DNA from: Planococcus citri
Taxonomy: Eukaryota; Arthropoda; Insecta; Hemiptera; Pseudococcidae
NCBI RefSeq assembly: GCF_950023065.1
Contig: NC_088681.1
Span: forward strand, 2,046,001-2,110,000
DNA: 64,000 nt
Reading direction: 5' to 3'
The notes under the pieces were generated by a model. It did not search any database, was not told the DNA's origin, and was given only the letters and a program-made list of their open reading frames with translations. A program made the position numbers and the translations under genes. This document shows, in pieces, positions 41,677 through 52,853 of this stretch; the stretch's first letter is position 1, and every line of letters begins with the position of its first letter.

Positions 41677-41775
41677 ATTCGCGTGTAGTTTATTTCACCT
41701 TTTTCGCACATTTTTAATTATAACACAAAAACACCTAGGTATGTGCGAAAAAGGTGAAATAAACTACACGCGAAT
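41677..41775. repeat. Perfect 35-bp inverted repeat (hairpin)
   Basis: Arms at 41677-41711 and 41741-41775 are exact reverse complements, starting ATTCGCGTGTAGTTTATTTC, with a 29-nt loop. It lies at the point where fold-back copy A loses similarity, so it may be the terminal hairpin or a separate small element. A transcript would form a very stable stem. Confidence 0.8.
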
Positions 41776-41876
41776 AATCAACACGGCAAGTACAGCCAAA
41801 TTAAAACATTTCCATCTCGTATCAACTAATTTTTATTTTTTTTCAGGTTATCCGTGTTTCAAAATACAAGAAAACG

Positions 41877-43155
41877 ATGCGACATTCATCTGTTTTACTA
41901 ATAATATTGGTTGTGTATTCAGAATATTCTTTCGGTGAGTACCTACCTACCTACTTGACAGGAAATTTTAATTTATGTTAATGTGAAGCATAGATGAATA
42001 AGGGCATTAGACTGAATATCACTAACAAAACTTATACATACTTAATATAAGTGCCTTGAATCTTATTTTTTTAGGAGTGATGGTCCCTTATGAGAATAAT
42101 ACTATGATCCATTTCTCTGCAAAAGAAAATATCACTATTACTTGTTCTGGTGCAGATGAAGTCACATGGAAGAATACAGTTTCGATGAATGTATGTAAGC
42201 TTTCTTTAATTAAGTATTTTTACACAACTTGTAGACTTAATACCAGATGAGTTTTGGCTTATAAATAGGTACTTACTCACCAAATGACCAAAAGAGGGTA
42301 CAGAGAGGTATTGTGGTTTTAAATTACTAGGTATCGGATCACTCTCAAAATATCAACGTCAACCTACTCCCACTAACTCACATCCAGTGACAGAGTTCGG
42401 ACATGTCAAACAACACAATGCTTAAAACAGTTTTTAAAAAAATTGATTGAGTTAAAAAAAAAAAGTTTAAAACACTACTTACCTATTTAAAACATATTTT
42501 ACCAACTTGTTCTTTTTTTCAAATTTGTCAGCTAGTTTTTGTATTTGTATTAAAAAAGAAGTGATAAAAATAGAAAATTTTCAGTTTTTATTTTTTAAAC
42601 AAGAAAAAATTCATAGTACAGTGCTAAGGAGTATTTCAGGAGCCGAGAACTCGAACATTTTTCGTGATAAAAAAGAAAAATATTGCAACTTCAGTTTTTA
42701 TATTTCAATAACCGACGTACCTATTCAAAAAACTAAATTTTCATAAAAAGGAAAAGAAATCGTAGCAGTTGATCGTTAGGCACATAACAGCCAAATTTTT
42801 GTACCAAAACTGTATAGGCTTTTTTAAACTCTTTGAATGTTTGTTTTTTATTCATTTTTTTTATCATCGTTCCTGTTCCTGGGAGGACTTCATCCATTTC
42901 CCCTACACCTCTCTGGGTTTTGCCCAACTCCAGCCTTACCCTAGCAGAAAAATACCACAAGTTACCTTTTTGATTCTGAAACTATGATTTTCTTTTTTTT
43001 CTTTTTTTCAGGGTGATTGTGATTATACAATAAAAGTAGAGACCCCCGCAGAAAACTCCTTCAAATAATAAACGCTACAGTTAATAATTCCGGGATGTAC
43101 GAATGTGTTTCAGCAAAGAACAGCGACGAGTTCATACAGCTTTTCCTTATTCCTG
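41877..43155 (+). pseudogene. Immunoglobulin-domain receptor-like gene fragment, probably decayed
   Basis: Exon 1 (41877-41934) encodes a signal peptide, MRHSSVLLIILVVYSEYSF. Exon 2 (42075-42190) encodes one Ig beta-sandwich half with ITITCSGADEVTW. Exon 3 (43012-43155) encodes KVETPAEN in the incoming frame and then, one base out of frame, NNSGMYECVSAKN, the typical Ig C-strand end. The incoming frame stops at 43066. The shift falls at or near a run of five C (43043-43047), so one lost base explains it. A further exon-like piece at about 43350-43480 (SFFPDNRAV) also changes frame. The N-terminal exons resemble the first Ig domain of a PDGF/VEGF-receptor-like protein, but that is weak. No kinase is seen. 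Confidence 0.5.
42733..42960 (-). repeat. Dispersed repeat, related to 44531-44815
   Basis: Both stretches share TCGTAGCAGT, AACAGCCAAATTTTTGTACC / AATAGCCAAACTTTTGTGCC, and GGAGGACTTCATCC / GGAGGGACTTTGTCC, in the same order. The minus-strand frames both contain QKFG.YV, but with no coding context I treat them as a repeat. Confidence 0.6.
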
Positions 43156-44530
43156 GTAAGGTTATAGGTATATCGTACCTTCATTTAGCTCAAGAATACT
43201 TTGAAAAAAAAAGTTCTTAAAGAGGAAATATGTATTTCAAAGTTTGAAAAAATTTTTGACTCGCATGATTTCATTAAAATCGATCTAGAGGTGAAAATAA
43301 GCGTTCTACAAAACAAATTACATATCAGATCTCTATGATTTCTGTTTCAGATGGCTCTTTTTTCCCAGATAACCGCGCAGTTTCTATAATCAGCCTACGG
43401 CGAAAACCACAGTCAAACCCGTAGTCAATCTATTGACAGCGAGTTCTGAAGAAAATTATACCGTATTGAATTATTAACATTTTTAGCGAATCAAAAACCA
43501 TGACATTATTACGTTTAATGTACCTGGGTCTAATGATAAGTATTCCAGTGTAAAATCATATCAATTTTCTTAACTCTATTAAAACTGAAAAAATCTGCAT
43601 GTAACGTCATGTTTTGTACTAACCGTAGTTGTCTCGCTCAAATTTATACATACCCACTCGTATTAAACATATTCGGTTCTTCTACCTATCAGGTTGAAAT
43701 GTGAAATCTTCAACATTCTCATTCCTACTTCCCATCAACTTGGGTAGGGTGAGGGAAGACTGGAAGTTATTCAAAATGTAAATTATTTGTTCCTATTAAT
43801 TTCCTGTAACTTGAATTGTGTAGGCCCTTCGCTAGAGAGTGACCTCAGAGTAGGTAATTTCAAAAAAAAAAAAAAAAATCAACACAATCAAAAATGTGCC
43901 TACACAGTATGCCTCAATCCCAAAAAGATCCAAATAAATCGAATATCCAATCACTTCAAATCTCTTACCTACCTATCATCATAGGAATAATTACCTGATC
44001 ATCGGCAATTTTTATTTCCCCAACGACCATTTACATCGAGAAAATGTATTTCCTTCACATTTGTAAATTGTTTATACATTTTGGTAGACAGTTCTTCACA
44101 GATTGTTTGATTGGACACGACCCAATATCATTTGGCTGAAAATTTCAACATCAGTGAAAGAGTCCGGCTAGAATATAATATCACACATCGCCTTCAAAAT
44201 GTACGATATGCAATTCAAATAACAAACATGAAATCAAAATTGCGCGAAAAATGGTTGAAAAATCAAAACATCAACGAAAATGCACGATGCATATGAGACA
44301 TGGGCCCCTCAACCCCGCTTGGGGATGGTAGGATGAAGTTTTTTTCAGCACAGTAGTTGAAATTTCTGGTCATAGGTACCTATAATATGTCTCAATTAGA
44401 AGTGAAATTGTTCGGAACCGATACATTTTGGAGAAAATCTTATTACGGAGTCTTGAAGGTAAGGATTTTAACGGGTGGATTCAAAAATTTCGCATAAAAT
44501 GTTGAAGTTCAAAGAGAGTTTTTTTTTTCA
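43156..44530. other. AT-rich region with possible Ig-gene remnants
   Basis: A TTTCAG acceptor at about 43350 and another CACAG at about 44100 are each followed by short frames in the Ig gene's orientation, interrupted by stops. Apart from these, nothing supported is seen. It contains a poly-A run at 43863-43878. Confidence 0.4.
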
Positions 44531-44890
44531 AAGCTCGATATTCACAATCAAGCATGAACTGTTGATGACAGAATTCAAAGAACCATGAGGGGAAAGGGGT
44601 TTGCAAAATCCCAAAATTTTGGCGAAAATGTAAAAAAAGTCGTAGCAGTCCGCCGCTACGTAATAGCCAAACTTTTGTGCCAGAAACATTGAGGGCTCAT
44701 GAACTACTCGCACCCTCGCTTCGCTCCTGTGCTTCGCCTGTGTTTGGAGGGACTTTGTCCCCCCCGCACCCCTTTGGGCTTCGTCCAACTACCTCCTGCA
44801 CATGTTTTTTTCATGTTTTGTGCTTCGCTTGAAGTACGAGTACTTGCACCCTCGCTTCGCTCATGTGCTTCGCCGTAACAAACCGGTCTT
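44531..44890. repeat. Dispersed repeat with CTTCGCTC-type words
   Basis: Second copy of the repeat at 42733-42960. It extends into GC-richer words such as GCACCCTCGCTTCGCTC (about 44710) that recur at about 44845. The minus frame 44528-44788 is a by-product. Confidence 0.6.
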
Positions 44891-46010
44891 CACCCTGAAA
44901 CAGGTCAAATGAGGTTGGAAGGTTGTAACCGGCAAAAGGCTCTTCGGGTACATCCCCCCATTGTACTGTGAAAATTTGGACCCTCTAGGTCAATTTGGAG
45001 GGGCTGTAGGCTTTCCTAAACGTTGTTAGAAAGTCAAAAAACGTGGAAAATAGCCCAAAATTTTACTTTTTTGACTCCGATGAGGGGTCAAATGGGGTTG
45101 GAAGGTTGAAACATGCAAAAGGCACTTCAGCTAGGTACATCCTCCCATTGTACTGTGAAAATTTGGACCCTCTAGGTCAATTTGGAGGGGCTGTAGGCTG
45201 TCTGAAAAATTGAAAAACACGTACAAAAGACCAAAAATCCACTTTTTTGACCCTGGAGAGAGGTCAAGTAGGGTTGGAAGGTTGAAACCTGCAATAATCA
45301 CTCACGGGGCACCCTCCCATTGTATGCTGAAAGTTTGGACCTTCAAGATCAATTTTAGGGGCGAGGGGGTCAAAAACTGGGACAAATGTGTTTTTTCCCA
45401 CCTTAATCGGGGTGGGGATGACCTAGGAAGCTGAAACATGGATATGTTGATAACAATGGGAGTACTGACCAATGGTATGATTTTGGACCCTTTTCATTTA
45501 TTTGGGGTCATATTATGCCCCTCCAAAAAAATGACCTTTCTGTAAAAATGAGGTTGGAAGGTTGAAACATGCAAAAGACACTTTGGGTACATCCTCTCAT
45601 TGTACTGTGAGAATTTGAACCCTCTAGGTCAATTTGGAGGGGCTGTAGGCTGTCTGAAAAATTGAAAGAGACGTAAAATAGGCCAAAAATTCACTTTTTT
45701 GACCCTGGAGAGAGGTCAAATAGAACTGGAATGTTGAAACCTGCAATAATCACTTATGGGGTACCTTCCCATTGTATGCTGAAAATTTGGACCTTCTAGA
45801 TCAATTTTAGGGGTGAGGGGGTCAAAAACTGGGGTCAAATGTGGTTTTTTCCACCTCAAACAGGGTGAGGATGACTTAGGAAGCTGAAATTTGGATATGT
45901 TGATCACAATGGGAGTACTGACCCATGGTATGGTTTTGGGTCCATTTCGTTCATTTGTGGTCATATTATGCCCCTCCAAAAAAATGACCTTTCTGTAATT
46001 TTCAACTTTG
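44891..46010. repeat. Tandem repeat, period about 456 bp with half-units
   Basis: GGACCCTCTAGGTCAATTTG followed by GAGGGGCTGTAGGCT occurs near 44973, 45165 and 45620. ATTTGGACCTTCTAGATCAA-type half-units lie near 45330 and 45790. TGATAACAATGGGAGTACTG lies near 45448 and its variant near 45902. The two full units are about 45100-45550 and 45556-46010. Confidence 0.75.
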
Positions 46011-46600
46011 ACCCATCAATCTGCGAGGGTCAATTCTAGGTTCTAAAAGAACCGCATTCCTCAAGTTTGAGTTGATTTGATCAATCAGAGCAGATTCCAG
46101 GTCATAAAATGTAAAAATGACCATCGTGCATCGTGGTGAAACTTATAAATAGGTAAGTATCTATACAAATATCTATATAAATACAATATAAAAACTGACA
46201 CACCGGGAATCCTCTAGTTTGAGCTTAAAACGTCGAGAACTATCAAAATTTTTCACCTCCAACCTTTTTATCCAAAGTTGGGCCTACCGCAATAGCCATC
46301 ATTTTTTACAAAAATTTGGCTAAAAAATTGGATTGGTGGTGAACCGATTCAGATGTTTTCAAGAGCATTGAGTACAGATAGCCTATTGACTCATTTTGGA
46401 GGCGCCCTCCTTGGCTTCGCCACTGACCTCTGCCTACTAGGTAATAACATTTTGGGAAGTACCTACCAGAGATTATCTTTATCTATTTTCAATTTCTTCA
46501 TGTTTGATTTTGTTTAGATTTTTATCAAGTGCCTATCATATTTGGATATAGATTAGATTTAAGAATATACTAAATGTGAACCATTCTGTACGAAAATTGT
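46011..46600. other. AT-rich spacer, nothing supported
   Basis: No open frame of note and no clear repeat boundary. Contains short TATAAATA-rich runs near 46170-46190. Confidence 0.45.
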
Positions 46601-46639
46601 CTTTTGATCATTTTCCAAGAGAGTGTAGACGTTTGCATA

Positions 46640-46695
46640 TATCTCGCAACAGTGGTTCAAATCCTAAACTTCAATATTTTTCAACTTCATAACTG
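46640..46695 (+). other. Putative 5' non-coding exon of the first AAA-ATPase-like gene
   Basis: The stretch ends ATAACTG|GTAGGT at 46695 and resembles sequence ending AAAACTG|GTAAGT (52120) before copy 2 and AAAATTG|GTAAGT (61703). The coding exon's acceptor TGATTTCAG ends at 46918, and copy 2 has the same word at 52712. The exon's start is not defined. Confidence 0.45.
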
Positions 46696-46933
46696 GTAGG
46701 TAATTGATTAATTGTATCATAATAGATAGGTAGCTTACCAATCTTCCGTTGTTTTATTCGTAAAATTTTGATGAATTTTTTGTTTTCGTTATTCCTCTTT
46801 TGGTTGTTTCAAGTTATTTTCAAACCGTCGATCGCAATAGTAGAATTAATTTAATTATTTCATGAATATACCTATACAATTACGAGTACCATATGTTTTC
46901 TTTGTTCTCTGATTTCAGTTCAATGTTGTCAGA

Positions 46934-47971
46934 ATGAGAATTCTGGAAAAATTATCATTTTCAATTCTCGTGCTTTTTCTGACACGAGTGGATTCAAATC
47001 AGGAGCATACGGTAAGCTCAAATATACGACCTCTTTTGCCAGAAGCTGATCATGACTGGGTGACTATTCGAAATCCGAATCAGAGTTATATTTACATTGA
47101 CAAAACGCAATACCTATGGAATTTGGTGGTGAAAAATTCAGCAAGAAGGAGACTCATAACACGATCCAGACGTTTCGGAAAATCATTGTTTCTGCAAATG
47201 ACAGAACAATTTTTCAAAGGCAAAAAAGATTTATTTAAAGGATTGTTTATCGAAAAATACGGAAATAAAAACATTTACCCAGATGAGCCAGGATTTGATG
47301 CCGAGGGTAATTTATGGAAGGAATACCCGGTTATCTATTTGAATTTCAGGCTAAGACAAAAATTCAAAACGATCGACGAATTCAAGTCAAGCTATTACGC
47401 AATGATAGCAACGATTGCGCAAGAATACGAACTGCAAAATTTCAAACCTGGTTACGGTAGTACCATGCTTCTTATTGACGAGTTATATTTCAAATTTAAT
47501 AGATCATCGGTGATTGTTCTCGTGGATGATTATGATTTTCCCTTCGAACGTGTCCTTTCTCAAGATAACACAAACCTGGCTAATGAAATAACAGATTTTT
47601 TCGACGGCATATTCGGTATGATAAAAGCCGAACTAAGGGTCGGATTTTTATTCGTTATGGGCACTTTCATATTACCCTTGGGCGATGGGGCTAATAATAT
47701 AGTCGACGAAACTTACAATCCGGAATATTCCGAAGCCTTCGGGTTCACTGAAGAGGAAATCGAGAAATACCTGGGAGATCATATTCAGGATTTTGCAACG
47801 AGCAAGTCGCTGAGTACCAAAACCATCATCGATAAGCTTAAACACTGGTATGGTAGCTACCAGTATGACCAACATGATAATCGCCATCTCGTATGCAATC
47901 CAGTTTCAACCATCTTGAGCATAAAGAACAAATGTTTTGCAAGCTACTGGAATGACACTGATCCTATATGA
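46934..47971 (+). CDS. Secreted AAA-ATPase-like protein, copy 1 (345 aa, truncated)
   Basis: Residues 1-21 form a signal peptide (LSFSILVLFL core). The body is the N-terminal part of the bacterial AAA-ATPase_like family (PF09820), with YIDKTQYLW, Walker-A-like RSRRFGKS (77-84), YPVIYLNF, and Walker-B-like VIVLVDDYD (193-201). It ends with NPEYSEAFGFTEEEI and LKHWYGSYQ. The frame stops at TGA 47969-47971, and relatives of the next residues are still readable behind the stop, so the copy is truncated and lacks the rest of the module and any PD-(D/E)XK domain. The single coding exon suits a bacterial origin; the leader exon and intron were added in the insect. Role unknown, possibly a secreted effector. 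Function of the truncated form is doubtful. Confidence 0.7.
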   Translation: MRILEKLSFSILVLFLTRVDSNQEHTVSSNIRPLLPEADHDWVTIRNPNQSYIYIDKTQYLWNLVVKNSARRRLITRSRRFGKSLFLQMTEQFFKGKKDLFKGLFIEKYGNKNIYPDEPGFDAEGNLWKEYPVIYLNFRLRQKFKTIDEFKSSYYAMIATIAQEYELQNFKPGYGSTMLLIDELYFKFNRSSVIVLVDDYDFPFERVLSQDNTNLANEITDFFDGIFGMIKAELRVGFLFVMGTFILPLGDGANNIVDETYNPEYSEAFGFTEEEIEKYLGDHIQDFATSKSLSTKTIIDKLKHWYGSYQYDQHDNRHLVCNPVSTILSIKNKCFASYWNDTDPI

Positions 47972-48799
47972 GACGCATTCTTCAATTGTTCTAGTACAAG
48001 GAAGGATGATTATTCGATTATTTACCAGCAGGAGTCACAATTTCTGAAACAAATACTTATCCAAACAGGGTAAGCACATGCAGTTTTCACGAACATTTTC
48101 TTGCCCAACGAAATAATCCAGATCCTTTTCTGGTTTATGATTTGCTCTGATTATAATATTATTAATGTGGCTGAGACTACGACTAATGAGCAGATTAATG
48201 GTGTATAGGTACATATACGAGTAAGTATGTTTTCCAACTTATATCTATACTTACAAAAATATTTCAAAAAATATAATTTTCAAAAAATGCATAGGTACCT
48301 GTACCTACCTAATTTTATTGTTAGTTGATAATTATTGCTGAACTTCTTCCGTCACCAAAATTTTAAACTAGCTAAACCATTCAACCATGCGACTTCGGAT
48401 GGACCTGAAACGGCATGTAGACCTCAGTTTCTGAACTTGCTTTTAAATACTTATCTTTATTGACGGGGGGAGGGAGGGTTCAGGAGCTGAATACAATTTG
48501 ATCGAAAATGCGTTAAAGTTATGGAACAAAAAATTTGAAAAAATCCTTTAAATCAATGACACTGGCAAACACTGATGCGGAAGTGTTTGTAAAATTTAAA
48601 AAAAATTGCATGAAAGGTTGTTAAAAATTTGTCGGAATGATACTAAAAAAAAAAATGACTAAAAACTAATAAGGTAGCTAGGTACTTAATGTTTTATTAA
48701 AATTTGACAAATTTTTCATGAAATATTTGTTGAAAACCTAAGATTAAAAAGCAATAAAAATTTCGTGAAAGTTTACAAAAATTGCATAAAATACTAGGT
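47972..48799. other. Decayed 3' end of copy 1 and AT-rich spacer
   Basis: The first about 100 bases still resemble the region after residue 300 of copy 2 (AFFN, then SIIYQQESQF). A GTAAGC follows at 48070. The rest is AT-rich without signal. Confidence 0.45.
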
Positions 48800-49030
48800 A
48801 AGTTGTAGTGGGAGAAAATTACGCAGTTTTCTTCCACCTTAGTGGGAGAAAAATATTTTTTCCTGTCGCTTATGCTGGGAGAAAATTATTTGCGGAAAAT
48901 TCTTCCACCTATATGTATACTGGGAGAAAAATAATCTGTCGCTTTAGTGATGGAATTTTTCTCGGTCGCTTAGGTAGGAACGTATTTTTCTGTCCCCTTG
49001 GGTGACAGATTTTAGTCACCAATTATGACG
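48800..49030. repeat. Degenerate direct repeat with GTGGGAGAAAA and CTGTCGCTTA words
   Basis: GGGAGAAAA occurs at about 48811, 48843, 48869 and 48922, and TGTCGCTTA-like words at about 48863, 48937 and 48964. No coding signal. Confidence 0.5.
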
Positions 49031-49660
49031 TAAACGACCGTGCCGTGAATATTTTCCCTCTCTACAATACAACAATTGACCAATTAAAATACTTTAATAA
49101 TCGAATATCGCCGATGTTACGCGAATGTATCCTCGTACTTCCGGTGGTGGCGCCTATTTTTCCACCACTTCCGCATTGGCGACCAACCAAAAGCAAGTTT
49201 TGCACGAATAACGCCGAATACGCTCGATTATGACGCGAACTTAGTGCCAGCCGCGTATACACTAGCGCCACCGGAAGCATACTTCGCGTGCGCCACTTAT
49301 CCCATCCGTTTTCCTCCTGATTAACGACTATAAAACGCCATGTAAGGAGACAGATCGTTGCTTCTTCCTCTGGTTTTGACCATGAAGAAGTTGTTAAGTT
49401 GTCACTCAATAGATATGTTTCCTTAAATAATACTTACGTAAAAATAACCAATAGCCACCCACCCAACCCTCTTCGATCCTTTTCATTGGTTAACAATCCA
49501 TACAGTCAACTACCCTACCGATTTTGCCTTTTTCTATAGATTTTACGTGTGTAACTTAGGTTAGAACATTGTAATTTCTCCGAGAACATTTTAGTCTCGA
49601 AATAAATATTGTCGAATGTATTCGTCTCGTATTCTTACGCGTCATGCGTCAACAGAAGTT
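49031..49660. mobile_element. Possible solo LTR or promoter-bearing repeat, borders unresolved
   Basis: A TATA-like CTATAAAACGCC (about 49329) is followed 270 bp later by AATAAATATTGTCG (about 49601). GC content is higher and CpG-rich compared with the flanks, and TGTTACGCGAATG (49115) resembles LTR starts of BEL-type elements. I could not find a matching end with a target duplication. Confidence 0.3.
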
Positions 49661-51031
49661 ATCTGTTTCAGCTCTTTGATCACCAGCTTTAGCCGATGCA
49701 GTCGTCAACGACACCGCCATTCCTGTTCCTTGATGGCTAAATGGATTAGGTATCAACGACTCCGTTGTTATCGTGGCCATACACGATAATATCGTCAAGG
49801 TAGTGTCCCTATGGGCATAATGGTGATCTCGGCATCTGTCTCGGAGCACCATCGAATTATGGCATAGATAGGCATTTTGATCCTTTTATTTTCCTTTGTT
49901 TCCTAAATTCCTCATTATTGAATAAGTCAAACCCGGCGATGCAAATTCCGCCATTTATTGGATAAGTTATTGGATAAGTAAACCTCCGACGATGCACATT
50001 CCATCGTTTATTGGGTAAGGCAAACACAAAAAACCACAAAAAGTCCACAAGACAACAACGAAAATTACCAATTTCCCACCATTTGATTAATATATTATTT
50101 CCTATTTATTTTGTGTATTGAGTTTCTTTGGTTTATTGACTTTTATCTTCATTGATTTATGGTAAAAACAATATCAACAAATAAGTATTTTACCTCAACT
50201 CAACATCAAGTAAGTAATTATGACGTCATATCGAAGGTTATTAATTCCATCATTAACCGAGGTAAGTGTTAATTTCAGCGACATCAAAAAAATCGATCAT
50301 CCATCTTTAATTCCAACTTTAGTTGCTTCAAGAGATCGATTATATGCACACACACACACACACTTTTGAATGAATTCCAAACAAATGCCCCCTAAGTAAA
50401 TGTAGGTATTTGCATTTGCTTAAATTCATCTGTGTGTGCGTATTTTGAATTGGATTTGGGATCAGTTACTCCAGTTCAAATCTTTATGGCACTTGAATGA
50501 ACTTGTAAATGTATGTGTAAATTCCGGCATTGACGACTTTGATATGTCGTGTCCCCACGTAAATATAAATAAATTTAAACCTTGGGAGGGAACCCCCAAA
50601 AGTCCACAATTCATACGATCCTGCGAGATCCTAATGAGCTAGTCAACGAATTGTGAGAGATATTAATTACATCCACTCTAACCGCATCATTACCTATAAT
50701 ATTATACCCAAAACAAGGAGAGTGCATGATAAGATATCCAGTACTACTAAGTAGGTATAGGTTCAATAGTTCCAGTAGGTTCGGCAGATCCTATATTTAT
50801 ATAAGGATTCAGAAAGATCAAAATCTCCAACATTGATGAGATTTTTGAAAGATTCAAAAATTTCGAATTTCATTTTTCCATTTATGGTAGGTTTTGAAAA
50901 TTTTCCCCTCCACAAAGTATAAAAAATCTGGTGGTAATGAAACCGGGGTAAAAATTAATTTTTCGAGATAGCACACAAGTTTTCATACATGCAGTTTCAC
51001 TGACTCTCACTGTGGTTTAAGTATGTCTATT
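49661..51031. other. AT-rich spacer with small local duplications and a CA microsatellite
   Basis: A word GGCGATGCAAATTCCGCC...TTTATTGG is repeated in changed form around 49930-50020. A (CA)n run is at about 50347-50363. No frame with recognisable coding content is present; short ORFs (49649-50048, 50436-50642) have no support. Confidence 0.45.
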
Positions 51032-51706
51032 TGAGTACCTTAGAGTCAAACCCAGAATTCTCCAAATTTTTCAAAAATGAGGTTATGATCGTTTTGGGTA
51101 CAGTTAGTAGGTACGCATCGATTGCCATTCTCCATTTTTACCTATCTGACTCAATGACGCAGTCAGGGGGGTCCAAAGTACCGGATCCGAGTCAAAATCC
51201 GAAAAATGTCCAAAATTTTCAAAAATGAGATTATGGTCGTTTTGGGTACAGTTATTAGGTACGAATCGATTGCCATTCTACATTTTACCCCATCCGATAC
51301 CATGATGGTTAGGAGGTCCAAAGTACCAGCTTTGAGTTGAACTTTGAAAAAAATACTTCAAAAAAATTTTTTTTTTCATTCCAGTCGACTGTAAACAACC
51401 TTGAGATACTTTCAACAGCCTTGAATCTAGAATTATCCCTCATTTTATCATGCATTTTCGTGTATTTTCGACATTTTTTACATACTTGGAGTCAAAACCA
51501 GAATTCTCCAAAATGGTATCGTGAATTACTGCTATGGAAAGACTTGAAAAAATTTTTTTTTTGTCAATTCGATTGTTACCCGAAGCACTATATTTAGGCG
51601 AGATCAGAAACCTGCTACTACTGATACCCACCTTCCACCAGTTTTTTGCGTTTTTCTCAAAATAGTGAAAAGTGGAGAATTCATGGGTTTGACTCTAAGG
51701 TACTCA
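51032..51706. mobile_element. Inverted-repeat element, 675 bp
   Basis: Ends TGAGTACCTTAGAGTCAAAC and its reverse complement (about 33 bp, one indel). Inside, two related direct units (about 51050-51210 and 51212-51350) share TTTCAAAAATGAG, then TCGTTTTGGGTACAGTTA. A target duplication longer than TT is not evident, so the family is unknown. Confidence 0.65.
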
Positions 51707-52853
51707 TTTGTCGAATCGATTTTGTATTTTTCGTGCATCAAATTTAACTACTACTCTTGGTTATCGTTTTCATCCTTTTCCTTCGACAATTGTGTTGTTC
51801 GCCATGCATGTAATACATTACTTACAATTGAATGATTATGATCGAGTTTTTCAATTACTTATTTCAGTCAGTACCATAAGTCAAGCTGGGTGTTTAGGTG
51901 ATGACGTTTAAGCTAATGAATCGGAATTTCTAAGTGTAACTAGATAGATATGAGCACTATCTATTATCATTATCAATTTAATTTCTTGAAGATTGATTAT
52001 ATAAGTACTGATTTTATCGACATACAGTACATAGGTTAGATACTGATCACTTGATTCGTGAATAGCAGAATGACTGGTTGGTGTCTCCCAATTGTGCTGT
52101 GAATTTTAACTTTAAAACTGGTAAGTACATGTGACTAATTTTATTACCTACAAAGTCCATTTTGAGTAAAATGAACTATCACGACGATTTTAGCCCCCTC
52201 CCGCGAAAACCAAGTTGACTCCCTAGGATAGCTGAAATCTGTATTTTATGTGGAAAATTCTAAAATTAGTTGCAACCAAGACCCGTTTCACACTACTTTT
52301 AACAAATTAATTTGCAAAATTGGATCTCAACGACTGTAATGGAGGAGAATCGGGAAAGGAGGTGCAAGGTTCTCTAAGTTTGGCCGAAATTCAGAAAAAA
52401 TTGAAATCGTGAAATGCCCAATTGGTTTTGGATTTTTCGGTTGTTCAGTAGAGGTTGCTGCCTAAAAACTTCAATTTTCAAAATCGATTTGGCCCAAATC
52501 TTTAAAAAATAAGTCGGCACAGTGCTCTCTCTTCACTCCGAATATATGTTTAAGGCATTTCATCTTGCCGGTAGCGCAATGGGGTGCTTGATAGAAGAAG
52601 AAAAATCAAAAATTGAAAAAAAAACCAATTTTTTAAATGTTTTAAATAAGTATGTACTTAGACTTACTTACCGAATAGAATTATTGAAAACAATATCATT
52701 TTCTGATTTCAGTTCAATGCTGTTTAAAATCAATACCTATTGAGAAACAATCGTCATTTTCAACTGCTGTGACTGCCGTTCTTTTCTTTCAATATATCGT
52801 CTCAAATTTGGCAAATTCGCTCGTACCGCCACAAGAGCAAGACCAAAAATAAG
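51707..52853. other. Upstream region of AAA-ATPase-like copy 2, with 5' exon and decayed signal-peptide segment
   Basis: Sequence around 51950-52120 resembles 61500-61703 and ends in a donor, AAAACTG|GTAAGT, at 52120. The acceptor CTGATTTCAG ends at 52712. After it, hydrophobic codons matching the signal peptide of copy 1 are readable, but in a frame that stops just before the body of the gene, so the leader is out of frame. Confidence 0.5.

Noticed and set aside
46652..46664. tRNA B-box-like GGTTCAAATCC
   Set aside because: No A box at the right distance upstream and no cloverleaf; it lies in the putative leader exon of an AAA-like gene.
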